Of a stretch of DNA of 64,000 nucleotides, positions 36,273 to 44,605 are shown one piece after another. This DNA is from Novosphingobium rosa NBRC 15208 (GTDB lineage: Bacteria; Pseudomonadota; Alphaproteobacteria; Sphingomonadales; Sphingomonadaceae). The stretch covers positions 1 through 64,000 of the forward strand of contig NZ_BCZE01000028.1 of the NCBI RefSeq assembly GCF_001598555.1, in the 5' to 3' direction. Made by a program: the position numbers and the translations under genes. Within the stretch, counting starts at the first letter, position 1. The number at the start of each line of letters is the position of its first letter. The notes beneath the pieces are model-generated. The model was not told where the DNA came from. It was given only the letters and a program-made list of their open reading frames with translations, and ran no database searches.

Positions 36273-37205
36273 ATGTCTCTCCAGCGTCTGCGCACCTTTA
36301 TCGAGGTTTATCGCCAAAGATCGATCAGCGCCGCCGCGCGCAGCCTCGATCTGACGCAGCCGGCGGTTTCCCAGCATATCGCCGGGCTGGAAAGCTCGAT
36401 TGGCCGCCAGCTGTTCGAACGGCAGGTGAAAGGCGTGACCCCCACCGCCGCCGCCGACGAACTCGCCGCCGACATCGGCGACCGGCTGGACGTGGCCGAA
36501 GCCGCGCTTTCCGCCGCCCGCGCCCGCTCCAGCGACATGGTTGGCGCCATCCAGATCGTGGGCAATGCCGATTTCATGGCCGAGGTGGTCACGCCCCAGC
36601 TGATTCCCCTGCTGCGCTCCGGCATCCGCGTGCGCCTGCAGACCGGCGCGCTGGATCTGGTGATCCACAACCTTGTCGAGGGCCACGCGGATCTGGGCAT
36701 CTCCGCCTTCCCCGTCAACGACCGCCGCCTGCGCACCGACGCCTTCCGCGACGAGCCCGTCATGGCCGTTGCCGCCCCCGAAGTCGCCGCGCGCCTCAAT
36801 GCCGCGCCGGATCTTTCCGCCGCGCTGGCTCAGGAGCCGGTGCTGGCCTACAACCTCGAACAGCCGCTGGTGGATACATGGCTGCGGCACAACGGCCTCT
36901 CCACCGGCCCGATCAGCCCGGCCCTGTCCGGGCAGGACATGCGCGCCCTGCGCCGCCTGCTGACCGAGGGCTTCGGCTGGGCGATCCTGCCCAACTACCT
37001 CTGCCAGCCCCGCATCGCGCGCGGCGAACTGGCCGAGATCAGGGCGCCCGTCGGCCCCGTCCACTACACCTACCACCTGATCTGGGCTCCCACCGCGCTG
37101 CGCCATCCGCGCGTCGCCCATGCCCGCCAGACCCTGCTGTGGAGCCTGCGCGCCACCGCGCCGCTGCTCTCTGCCCCCGTCCTCTCCGAAAGCCCGTTTG
37201 CATGA
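36273..37205 (+). CDS. LysR-family transcriptional regulator
   Basis: The protein is 310 aa. The winged HTH has LQRLRTFIEVYRQRSISAAA and QPAVSQHIAGLESSIGRQLF; an effector domain spans about residues 88-290. The start at 36273 (MSLQRLRTF) is the usual family start; an ATG at 36261 would add four residues. It is divergent from the aldehyde dehydrogenase, its likely target. Its stop codon overlaps the start of the truncated haemoglobin gene by 4 nt, so the two are co-translated. Confidence 0.9.
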   Translation: MSLQRLRTFIEVYRQRSISAAARSLDLTQPAVSQHIAGLESSIGRQLFERQVKGVTPTAAADELAADIGDRLDVAEAALSAARARSSDMVGAIQIVGNADFMAEVVTPQLIPLLRSGIRVRLQTGALDLVIHNLVEGHADLGISAFPVNDRRLRTDAFRDEPVMAVAAPEVAARLNAAPDLSAALAQEPVLAYNLEQPLVDTWLRHNGLSTGPISPALSGQDMRALRRLLTEGFGWAILPNYLCQPRIARGELAEIRAPVGPVHYTYHLIWAPTALRHPRVAHARQTLLWSLRATAPLLSAPVLSESPFA

Positions 37206-37591
37206 GTTCCGAATCGACACTGTACGATGCCGTCGGCGGCGCCCCCGCCATTTCCGCACTGGTCGACCGGTTTTACGCGAACATGGACCTGTGGCCCGAG
37301 GCTCAGGCGATCCGCGCGATGCATCCTGCGGACCTTTCCCACACGGCGCAGGTGTTCAAGGATTACCTCTCCGAATGGCTGGGCGGACCGGCGCTGTATT
37401 CTCCGGTGAAGGGCCACCCCCGGTTGCGGATGCGCCATATGCAGGCGCCCATCGCTTCGGCCGAGCGCGACGCGTGGCTGGCCTGCATGAAGGAGGCGCT
37501 GGATTTTGTGGTGACGGATCGGGCGGCGCGGTTGCAGGTTTACGGGAATATGGAGAAGTTGGCAGACTGGATGAGGAATAAGGAAGATTAA
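37202..37591 (+). CDS. Group II truncated haemoglobin
   Basis: The protein is 129 aa. LYDAVGGAPAISALVDRFYANM opens the fold, the proximal His is in LRMRHMQAPI, and the Trp in RDAWLACMKEAL is the G8 Trp of group II (TrHbO) globins. These bind O2, NO or peroxide; the exact role here is unknown. It overlaps the LysR gene by 4 nt (ATGA). The stop codon directly abuts repeat R7. Confidence 0.9.
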   Translation: MSSESTLYDAVGGAPAISALVDRFYANMDLWPEAQAIRAMHPADLSHTAQVFKDYLSEWLGGPALYSPVKGHPRLRMRHMQAPIASAERDAWLACMKEALDFVVTDRAARLQVYGNMEKLADWMRNKED

Positions 37592-37825
37592 GCGAGGGCC
37601 ATCGCCCTCGCGCTCCCTTTACTGTCTTCGTCGCGCATAGGGTTCGGCCTTACGCCCAGTTTGCCGCGCCGCAGGCTTTAAGATTGCCAGCCCAGCCTAT
37701 CGGGCAAGGATACCCTGCCTGCGGCGCCATAGCTTGCGCAGGTGGGGAGGCTGGCCACTCCGTTTCGGAGCCACCAACCTCTCGCCGGGAGACGGCATGG
37801 GAGCGCGAGGGGGTAACCCCCTCGC
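37592..37825 (+). repeat. R7: interspersed hairpin-ended element directly abutting a stop codon
   Basis: The left hairpin begins on the base after the TAA of the haemoglobin gene. GCTCCCTTTACTGTCTTCG, central arms CGCCGCAGGC and GCCTGCGGCG, right arm GGGAGACGGCATGGGAGC and right hairpin with TAA loop are all present. With 138 bp of flank it fills the 372-bp gap before nupC. Confidence 0.93.
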
Positions 37826-37963
37826 ACCTTCTCTTCCTGACTTCCCTGTCCCAAATCCCGACAGGCGGAGCAAAACGCCCCTTCCCCCCAAACCAAGATA
37901 TCTTTACGGAGGCAAACTTGTGCTTGCCGCGCAAGCTGGCGTGATCGCGCCGAAGGGGAACTG

Positions 37964-39202
37964 ATGCATATTGTTTTGAGCCTGGCCGGAATCCTTTTGA
38001 TTCTGGGCGTTGCCTTTGCCCTGTCGAGCGACCGGCGCGCCATTCGCCCCCGTGTGGTGGGTGCGGCGTTCGGGCTTCAGGCGGGCGTTGCGGCGCTGGT
38101 TCTGTACTTCCCCGAGGGCAATCTGGCCTTGCAGATGGTCGCGGGCGGCGTCTCGAATCTGCTGGGTTATGCCCATGCCGGGATCGAGCTGCTGTTCGGC
38201 CCGCTGGCCGCGCCCGAGGTGGGCGGCAAGAGCTTCGCCATCTCCAGCCTGCCGGTGATCATCTTCTTCGCGGCGCTGATTTCGGTGCTCTATTACATCG
38301 GCGTCATGCCGCTGGTGATCCGCTGGATCGGCGGCGGGCTTGAGAAGATCACCGGCATTTCCAAGCTGGAATCGCTGTGCGCGGCCTCGAACATCTTTCT
38401 GGGCCAGTCCGAAGCGCCGCTGGTCATCAAGCCCTATCTGGCGGGCCTGAAGCCCAGCCAGCTGTTCTGCGTGATGACGGTGGGCATGGCCGGCGTGGCG
38501 GGCACGATTCTGGCGGCCTATGCCGGGCTCGGCATCCGCATCGACTATCTGGTGGCGGCCAGCTTCATGTCGGCCCCGGGCGGCATCTGCATGGCCAAGC
38601 TGCTGATGCCCGACCCCAAGGGCCAGCCGCTCGACACCGATGACACCGTCACCCCGCTGCCCGGCGAGGGCCATGACGAAAAGCCCGCCAACATCATCAT
38701 GGCCGCCAGCGAAGGCGCGCAGACCGGCGTGCGTCTGGCCGTGGCCGTGGGCGCCATGGTGCTGGCTTTCGTGGCGCTGGTGGCGCTGGCCAATGGCATC
38801 ATGGGCTGGTTCGGCCATTTCTTCGGCTATCCCGACCTGTCGTTCCAGAAGCTGCTGGGCTATGTTTTCGCAGGGATTTTCTACCTGCTGGGCGCGCCCG
38901 ACTGGTCCGAGGCCATGCGCGCTGGCGGCATGTTCGGCACCAAGATCGTGCTGAACGAATTCGTCGCCTTTATCGATCTGGGCCACGCCACGGATTTGTC
39001 GAAGCAGACCGTCGCGCTGGTGACCTTCGCGCTCTGCGGCTTCGCCAACTTCTCCTCCATCGCCATCCAGATGGCGGTGACCGGCAGCTTGGCCCCCAAC
39101 CAGCGCGCGCTGATCGCCAAATTCGGCCTGAAGGCACTGCTGGCGGGCAGCCTCTCCAACCTGATGAGCGCCGCTTTGGCGGGCCTGTTCCTCTCGCTGT
39201 AA
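37964..39202 (+). CDS. nupC: NupC/CNT-family nucleoside transporter
   Basis: The protein is 412 aa with about ten membrane helices. Family landmarks are GKSFAISSLPVIIFFAALIS, ASNIFLGQSEAPL, SFMSAPGGICMAKLL, GTKIVLNEFVAF and CGFANFSSIAIQ. CNT proteins import nucleosides with sodium or protons. AAGGGGA lies a few bases before the ATG. A secreted nuclease gene follows after 3 nt, which suggests coupled use of extracellular nucleic acids. Confidence 0.93.
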   Translation: MHIVLSLAGILLILGVAFALSSDRRAIRPRVVGAAFGLQAGVAALVLYFPEGNLALQMVAGGVSNLLGYAHAGIELLFGPLAAPEVGGKSFAISSLPVIIFFAALISVLYYIGVMPLVIRWIGGGLEKITGISKLESLCAASNIFLGQSEAPLVIKPYLAGLKPSQLFCVMTVGMAGVAGTILAAYAGLGIRIDYLVAASFMSAPGGICMAKLLMPDPKGQPLDTDDTVTPLPGEGHDEKPANIIMAASEGAQTGVRLAVAVGAMVLAFVALVALANGIMGWFGHFFGYPDLSFQKLLGYVFAGIFYLLGAPDWSEAMRAGGMFGTKIVLNEFVAFIDLGHATDLSKQTVALVTFALCGFANFSSIAIQMAVTGSLAPNQRALIAKFGLKALLAGSLSNLMSAALAGLFLSL

Positions 39203-39205
39203 GAG

Positions 39206-39757
39206 ATGCGCGACTGGGACGAGGATTGGGAAGCCCTCGTCTCCCGCAAGACCGTTCGCGAAAGCTGCGGCGGCCATATCGCCATGATCTTCGCCGCCGT
39301 GCTGGCGCTGATGCTGGCCATGCTGGCGGCCATCAACTGGCGCCAATGGCGCGCCGACCACACGCCGCAAGCTTTGACGCCCGCCAAAGCGGCCCCTCAT
39401 GATACTTTGCGCGCGCGTTTCGCGCTCTGCCGCCACAAGCGCTTCAATTGCGTTGTGGATGGCGACACCATCTGGTTCCAAGGCGAGAAAATCCGCGTGG
39501 CCGATATCAACGCCCCCGAAGTCTCCGAACCCCAATGCGATGCCGAGCAGGACCTGGGCGAAAAAGCCTCCGACCGGCTGGTGCTGTTGCTGAACGCCGG
39601 CGCGTTTTCGTTGGTCGCACCCGCGGACCGGGATGCGGATGTCTATGGCCGCAAGTTGCGGGTTCTGTCACGCGGAGGGCAGTCCCTAGGCGCCGTGATG
39701 GTCAGCGAAGGGCTGGCCGAGGCATGGACAGGGCATCGCAGGGATTGGTGTCATTGA
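39206..39757 (+). CDS. Membrane-anchored thermonuclease-like (SNase) protein
   Basis: The protein is 183 aa. A membrane segment lies at about residues 25-45. The SNase domain (about 80-180) has VVDGDTIWFQGEKIRVADIN, APEVSEPQC and DVYGRKLR, including the catalytic Arg/Glu/Arg set. It would cut DNA or RNA in the periplasm or outside. It is 3 nt downstream of nupC. Repeat R8 begins 21 nt after the stop codon. Confidence 0.87.
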   Translation: MRDWDEDWEALVSRKTVRESCGGHIAMIFAAVLALMLAMLAAINWRQWRADHTPQALTPAKAAPHDTLRARFALCRHKRFNCVVDGDTIWFQGEKIRVADINAPEVSEPQCDAEQDLGEKASDRLVLLLNAGAFSLVAPADRDADVYGRKLRVLSRGGQSLGAVMVSEGLAEAWTGHRRDWCH

Positions 39758-39777
39758 AGGGTTTGAAGAAGGATAAT

Positions 39778-39992
39778 GCGAGGGCCATCGCCCTCGCGCT
39801 CCCTTTAATGTCTTCGTTGCGTTTCAGGTTCGGCCACAGAGCAACGTCGCCGCGCCGCAGGCAGAAAAGCTTTGGATCTTAAAGCCTGCGGCGCCTTAGG
39901 TCACGCAGGTGGGGAGTTTGGGCGCATCAATTCGGCGCCACTGCCCATGAGCCGGAAGACGTTCTGGGAGCGCGAGGGGGTAACCCCCTCGC
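39778..39992 (+). repeat. R8: interspersed hairpin-ended element, complete forward copy
   Basis: Left hairpin plus GCTCCCTTTAATGTCTTCG, central arms CGCCGCAGGC and GCCTGCGGCG, right arm GGAAGACGTTCTGGGAGC and right hairpin with TAA loop. It fills the convergent gap between the nuclease gene and the UDP-sugar dehydrogenase gene (13 nt from the latter's stop). Confidence 0.93.
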
Positions 39993-40004
39993 ATCTTCCT
40001 TTTC

Positions 40005-41342
40005 TTACAAACTCCAATCCGCAGCCTGCCCGAACACGCCCTTCAGATCGGCCAGAATCCCGCCCTTCTTCAGCAGCGAGCGGAAATGCCCCGGCCCCAG
40101 CGCCAGATACTCGCGGTGCGGCACCGCCAGCACCACCATATCGTATTTCCGCTTGAAGGCATCCTCCACCAGCGGGATGCCATATTCCTCGACGGCCTCG
40201 TGAGCATCGGCATGGGCGTCATGCACCGTCACGCCGTGGCCAAGGCGACCCAGCGCCGAGACCAGATCCGCCACCTTGGAGTTGCGCAGATCGGGGATGT
40301 TTTCCTTGAAGGTCAGGCCCAGCATCAGCACGTTGCCGGGCTTGCCCTTGCGTGCAGTGTGCAGCTCTTTGGCTACCCAGCCCGCCATGCTGTCGTTGAT
40401 GCCGCGCCCGGAGAGGATCACGCGCGGGTCAAGCCCCAGCTGCTCGGCGCGGTGCGAGAGGTAGTAGGGATCGACGCCGATGCAGTGCCCGCCGACAAGG
40501 CCGGGGGCGAAGGGCAGGAAGTTCCACTTGGTGCGCGCGGCGGCCAGCACGTCCCAGATCGACAGATCCATCTTGGAGAAGATCTGCGAGATCTCGTTCA
40601 TAAAGGCGATGTTGATGTCGCGCTGGGCGTTTTCGATCACCTTGGCAGCCTCGGCGGCCTTGATGCTGGCGGCGCGGAACACGCCGCCGCTGGTGATCGC
40701 GCCATAGAGATGCGCCACGCGCTCTAGCACCTCGGGCGTCTGGCCACTCACGACCTTGGTGATCTTGTCGATCGTGTGTTCGCGGTCACCGGGGTTGATG
40801 CGCTCCGGCGAGTAGCCGAGGAAGAAATCGCGGCCGCAGACCAGCCCGGAAACCTGCTCCAGAATGGGGGCGCAGATGTCTTCGGTGACGCCGGGGTAGA
40901 CGGTGCTTTCATAGACCACCACCGGCACGCGGCCCTCGGCCACAGCCGCGCCCAGCATGGCGCCGATGGTGCGGCTGGCGGCTTCCACGATGCGCAGATC
41001 GGGGCGGTTGGCGCCATCGATGGGCGTGGGCACGGTCACGATGTAGAAATCGGCGGGCGGGCAGATGGCCGGGTCGGCAGTCAGGGCCAGCGCGCTGGCT
41101 TCCAGACGGTCGCGGTCGATTTCGCCGGTGCGGTCGTGGCCGGTGTTGAGTTCCGCGATACGGCGGGCGTCGATATCCAGCCCCACGGTCTCGAAGCGCC
41201 CGGCCAGCGCCACGGCCAGCGGCAGGCCGACATAGCCCAGCCCCACCACCACCACGCGCTGCGCCAGGGCACCGGGAAGGGCCGCGCCCTGCCCCACGGG
41301 AACAGCGCTGCTCTGGGCGAGATCGGGATACATCGACGTCAA
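40005..41342 (-). CDS. Nucleotide-sugar dehydrogenase (TviB/WbpA-like)
   Basis: The protein is 445 aa. The NAD-binding VVVGLGYVGLPLAVAL is near residue 31, VPTPIDGANRPDL and YSPERINPGD follow, and the catalytic Cys is in GGHCIGVDPYYL near 286. GRGINDSM and the C-terminal domain fit UDP-N-acetylhexosamine 6-dehydrogenases (UDP-GlcNAcA or UDP-GalNAcA makers). Ribosome-binding AAGGGG lies 6 nt before a TTG at 41342 and 17 nt before the ATG at 41333, favouring the TTG. It is divergent from wecB and marks the left end of the exopolysaccharide locus. Confidence 0.9.
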   Translation of the reverse strand: MTSMYPDLAQSSAVPVGQGAALPGALAQRVVVVGLGYVGLPLAVALAGRFETVGLDIDARRIAELNTGHDRTGEIDRDRLEASALALTADPAICPPADFYIVTVPTPIDGANRPDLRIVEAASRTIGAMLGAAVAEGRVPVVVYESTVYPGVTEDICAPILEQVSGLVCGRDFFLGYSPERINPGDREHTIDKITKVVSGQTPEVLERVAHLYGAITSGGVFRAASIKAAEAAKVIENAQRDINIAFMNEISQIFSKMDLSIWDVLAAARTKWNFLPFAPGLVGGHCIGVDPYYLSHRAEQLGLDPRVILSGRGINDSMAGWVAKELHTARKGKPGNVLMLGLTFKENIPDLRNSKVADLVSALGRLGHGVTVHDAHADAHEAVEEYGIPLVEDAFKRKYDMVVLAVPHREYLALGPGHFRSLLKKGGILADLKGVFGQAADWSL

Positions 41343-41465
41343 GGCTGGCCCCTTCTGGTGGCGGCAGGAATCGGCGTGCTGTTTAGAGCTAAAGCTCTTA
41401 TGCCGTGGTTAACACCTGCGTTTCTAGATACATCCTGAAATTCAGACCGCCAGTGGACCCATTTC

Positions 41466-42608
41466 ATGACCCAGACCGATCCGGCCAAAATCCTCCTGAT
41501 CTTCGGCACGCGGCCCGAGGCGATCAAGCTGTTTCCGGTGGTGGCCGCGCTCAAGGCCGATCCGCGCTTCGATGTGAAGGTCTGTGTTTCGGCCCAGCAC
41601 CGCGGCATGCTCGATCAGGTGCTGAGCATCGCGGGGATCGCCCCGGATCATGATCTCGATCTGATGCGCCCCAACCAGACGCTCGATTCGCTCACCGCCG
41701 CGCTGATCGTGGAACTGGGCAAGGTGATGGATGCCGAGCAGCCCGCGCGCGTCATCGTGCAGGGCGATACGGCCACGGCCATGGCGGGCGCTCTGGCCGC
41801 CTATTACCGCAAGATCCCGGTCGATCATGTGGAAGCGGGCCTGCGCAGCGGCAACATCTATCACCCCTGGCCAGAGGAGGTGAACCGGAAGGTGATCGGC
41901 GCCATCGCCTCCCTGCATTTCGCCCCCACCGAAACCAGCGCGGATGCCTTGAAGCGCGAGAATGTCGATCCCGCGCGCATCCATGTCACCGGCAACACGG
42001 TGATCGATGCGCTGCATTGGGTCACCGCCCGCATTAAAGCCGAACCCGCGCTGGCCGCCGATCTGGCCAACCTTGAGGAACGCTTCAAGGGCAAGACGAT
42101 CATCGGCGTCACCAGCCACCGGCGCGAGAACTTCGGCGGCGGTCTGGAAAACATCGCCGAGGCCATCCGCCAGATCGCCCAGCGCCCGGACGTGGCGATC
42201 ATCTTCCCCGTCCACCCCAATCCCAATGTCCGCGCGGTGATGGACACAGCGCTGGCCAATCTGGGCAATGTCGCGCTGATCGAGCCCCTGGACTATCCCC
42301 ATTTCGCCCGGCTGCTCTCCATCGCCCATATCATGCTCACCGATTCGGGCGGGGTGCAGGAAGAGGCCCCCGCGCTGGGCAAGCCGGTGCTGGTGATGCG
42401 CGAAACCACCGAGCGGCCCGAGGGCGTGACGGCAGGCACCGCCCGTCTGGTGGGCACCGACGCGGCGACCATCGTTTCCGAAATCTTCAACCTTCTCGAC
42501 AATAAACCGGACTATGACGCCATGGCGCGCGCCCATAATCCCTTCGGGGACGGGCAAGCCTGCGCCCGCATCGTGAACATCTTGGCTCAGGAGTTGGCCC
42601 AGTCATGA
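41466..42608 (+). CDS. wecB: UDP-N-acetylglucosamine 2-epimerase (non-hydrolysing)
   Basis: The protein is 380 aa. FGTRPEAIKLFPVVAAL opens the fold, then QGDTATAMAGALAAYY, HVEAGLRSGN, HPWPEEVNRK, VTSHRRENFGGG, LTDSGGVQEEAPALGKPVLV. It converts UDP-GlcNAc to UDP-ManNAc. Its stop overlaps wecC by 4 nt. Together the pair makes UDP-N-acetylmannosaminuronic acid for the polymer. Confidence 0.95.
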   Translation: MTQTDPAKILLIFGTRPEAIKLFPVVAALKADPRFDVKVCVSAQHRGMLDQVLSIAGIAPDHDLDLMRPNQTLDSLTAALIVELGKVMDAEQPARVIVQGDTATAMAGALAAYYRKIPVDHVEAGLRSGNIYHPWPEEVNRKVIGAIASLHFAPTETSADALKRENVDPARIHVTGNTVIDALHWVTARIKAEPALAADLANLEERFKGKTIIGVTSHRRENFGGGLENIAEAIRQIAQRPDVAIIFPVHPNPNVRAVMDTALANLGNVALIEPLDYPHFARLLSIAHIMLTDSGGVQEEAPALGKPVLVMRETTERPEGVTAGTARLVGTDAATIVSEIFNLLDNKPDYDAMARAHNPFGDGQACARIVNILAQELAQS

Positions 42609-43909
42609 AGTCGGAGAACAAGCCGCAGGTCTGCGTGGTCGGGCTGGGCTATATCGGCCTGCCCACCGCCGCGATCATCGCGCGCAGCGGCAGCCGCGTG
42701 CAAGGCGTGGACGTGACGCAAAGCGTGGTCGACACCATCAACCGCGGCGAAATCCATATCGAGGAGGTCGATCTCGACGGTCTGGTGCAGGGCGTGGTTT
42801 CGCGCGGGCTGCTTTCCGCCAGCCTGAGCGTGGAAGCGGCGGACGTTTTCGTGATCGCCGTGCCGACGCCCTTCGACAAGGACCATCAGCCCGATATCTC
42901 CTATGTGCTGGCCGCCGCACGTTCCATCGCCCCGGTGCTGAAAACTGGCGATTGCGTGATTCTGGAATCGACCAGCCCCGTCGGCACCACGGAAGCGATC
43001 CGTGATCTGATCGCCGAATTGCGCCCCGATCTCAAGGTGCCCGGCCTCACCACGCAGACGCCCGACCTCTCCATCGCCTATTGCCCCGAGCGCGTTTTGC
43101 CCGGCCGCATTCTGGAAGAGCTGACCAACAACGACCGCTCGATCGGCGGCATCACGCCGCGCTGCGCGCGCAAGGCCATCGCCTTCTACAAGCTGTTCGT
43201 GCGCGGCCAGTGCATCCCCACCGATGCCCGCAGCGCCGAAATGACCAAGCTGGTCGAAAACGCCTATCGCGACGTCAACATCGCCTTCGCCAACGAGCTT
43301 TCCATCGTGGCGGACCGCATGGGGCTGGACGTGTGGGAGGTGATCCGCCTGGCCAACCGCCATCCGCGCGTCAACATCCTGCAGCCCGGCCCGGGCGTGG
43401 GCGGCCACTGCATCGCGGTCGATCCGTGGTTTATCGTGGCATCCGCGCCCGAGGAAACCCCGCTGATCCGCACCGCGCGCGGCGTGAACGATGGCAAGAT
43501 CCGCCATGTGATCGCCAAGGCCGATGCGCTGATCGCGGCGCATCCGGGTGCGAAGATCGCCGCGCTGGGTCTGGCCTTCAAGGCCAACATCGACGATTTC
43601 CGCGAAAGCCCGGCGCGTCTGGTGGCCGCCACGCTGGCCCGCACCTATGGCGAGCGCATCCAGATCGTGGAACCCTACGCCTCCACCCTGCCGCGCGAGT
43701 TCGAGGGCACCGGCGCCACCCAGATCGACCTCGACACCGCGCTTGAGGATTGCGACATCCTGCTGGTGCTGGTCGATCACGACATCTTCCGCCACGTGCC
43801 GCTGGCCGAGCGCGCGGGCAAGATCGTCTATGACACGCGCGGCATCTGGCCCGATCAGCCCAAGCCCGATCAGCAGGCCGGTTCGGTCAAGCTGCAGGTG
43901 GTGGGCTAA
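42605..43909 (+). CDS. wecC: UDP-N-acetyl-D-mannosamine dehydrogenase
   Basis: The protein is 434 aa. VCVVGLGYIGLPTAAIIA is near residue 9, VPTPFDKDHQPD, YCPERVLPGRILEEL, NDRSIGG, and the catalytic Cys in GVGGHCIAVDPWFI near 269. The NNDRSIGG and GRILEELTNN pattern is characteristic of WecC. It oxidises UDP-ManNAc to UDP-ManNAcA. It overlaps wecB by 4 nt and is followed by a hairpin terminator shared with the convergent orphan gene. Confidence 0.95.
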   Translation: MKSENKPQVCVVGLGYIGLPTAAIIARSGSRVQGVDVTQSVVDTINRGEIHIEEVDLDGLVQGVVSRGLLSASLSVEAADVFVIAVPTPFDKDHQPDISYVLAAARSIAPVLKTGDCVILESTSPVGTTEAIRDLIAELRPDLKVPGLTTQTPDLSIAYCPERVLPGRILEELTNNDRSIGGITPRCARKAIAFYKLFVRGQCIPTDARSAEMTKLVENAYRDVNIAFANELSIVADRMGLDVWEVIRLANRHPRVNILQPGPGVGGHCIAVDPWFIVASAPEETPLIRTARGVNDGKIRHVIAKADALIAAHPGAKIAALGLAFKANIDDFRESPARLVAATLARTYGERIQIVEPYASTLPREFEGTGATQIDLDTALEDCDILLVLVDHDIFRHVPLAERAGKIVYDTRGIWPDQPKPDQQAGSVKLQVVG

Positions 43910-43917
43910 CAACACTC

Positions 43918-43945
43918 GGCGCCGGAGGCACAGGCCCCCGGCGCC
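43918..43945. terminator. Hairpin between convergent wecC and the orphan gene
   Basis: GGCGCCGG (43918-43925) pairs with CCGGCGCC (43938-43945). It lies 9 nt from both stop codons. No T-run follows on either strand, so it may act on both transcripts as a weak terminator or 3' stabiliser. Confidence 0.5.
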
Positions 43946-43953
43946 ATTCCATG

Positions 43954-44418
43954 TTACTGCGCGATGCGATAGGTCAGCGATCCGGCGCTGAGCGTCACGG
44001 CCAGATAATAGCTGGCCGCCGCATCGCTTTCGGTGGCGACCTGCTCGTTGACGATGCTGCCCGTCACCGCGCTGAACGACCAGCCCGCCCAGGCCATGCC
44101 GCCCGCCGTCAGCCCGGTCATCGTCGCGCCGCCATCGGTGGAGCGCAAAAGCTGCGCGGAGCCGCTCGCCCCCTGCCCCACCAGCGTGGCCCAGATCTCG
44201 CGCGCCAGTTGCGGCGCGAAAGGGCCGAAGACATGGGAGACGGTATCGCTCACCGCGCCCGCCAGCGGTGCGGAGGTGGCGGCAAAGGCCTGCGCCGCCG
44301 CCACCGGCAGGGGCGAGATCTGGCTGACGGTCACGGCTTTGGCCGCCCCATCGGCGAAAGCAAAGGCATGCACCGGCACATAACCGGCAGGCTGGGCAAT
44401 CGACATTCCTTCGGGCAT
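43954..44418 (-). CDS. Hypothetical protein in the exopolysaccharide locus (opposite strand)
   Basis: The protein is 154 aa. It is rich in Ala, Ser, Thr and Gly with few charges, and contains QPAGYVPVHAFAFADGAA, LLRSTDGGATMTGL and ESDAAASYYLAVTLSAGSL. No signal peptide, membrane helix or family motif is recognised; the beta-rich style resembles secreted or phage-tail-like repeats but that is only an impression. GGAG lies 7 nt before the ATG at 44418. It is the only minus-strand gene between wecB and the wzy-like gene. Confidence 0.6.
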   Translation of the reverse strand: MPEGMSIAQPAGYVPVHAFAFADGAAKAVTVSQISPLPVAAAQAFAATSAPLAGAVSDTVSHVFGPFAPQLAREIWATLVGQGASGSAQLLRSTDGGATMTGLTAGGMAWAGWSFSAVTGSIVNEQVATESDAAASYYLAVTLSAGSLTYRIAQ

Positions 44419-44532
44419 TGGACATCTCCATGTTCGTATTTTGTTCAATGCAGGATCGCGCCAACGGTAGGAAAGTGAAAAAACCGGGCCGGAAACTGTC
44501 CCATTTCCATGCCGCATCGCAACAATGACTGG

Positions 44533-44562
44533 TTGCCATAGGTGTAAACCCATCGATATAGC
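44533..44562 (+). promoter_or_regulatory. Candidate sigma-70 promoter for the exopolysaccharide assembly operon
   Basis: TTGCCA (44533-44538), 18 bp, TATAGC (44557-44562) precede the first glycosyltransferase gene. All following genes to 54664 lie close together or overlap, so this could drive a 10-kb transcript. Confidence 0.5.
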
Positions 44563-44605
44563 TGGCCCCGCCCCGGTCATGTCGGGCAGTTTTTCGGGGG
44601 ACAGT

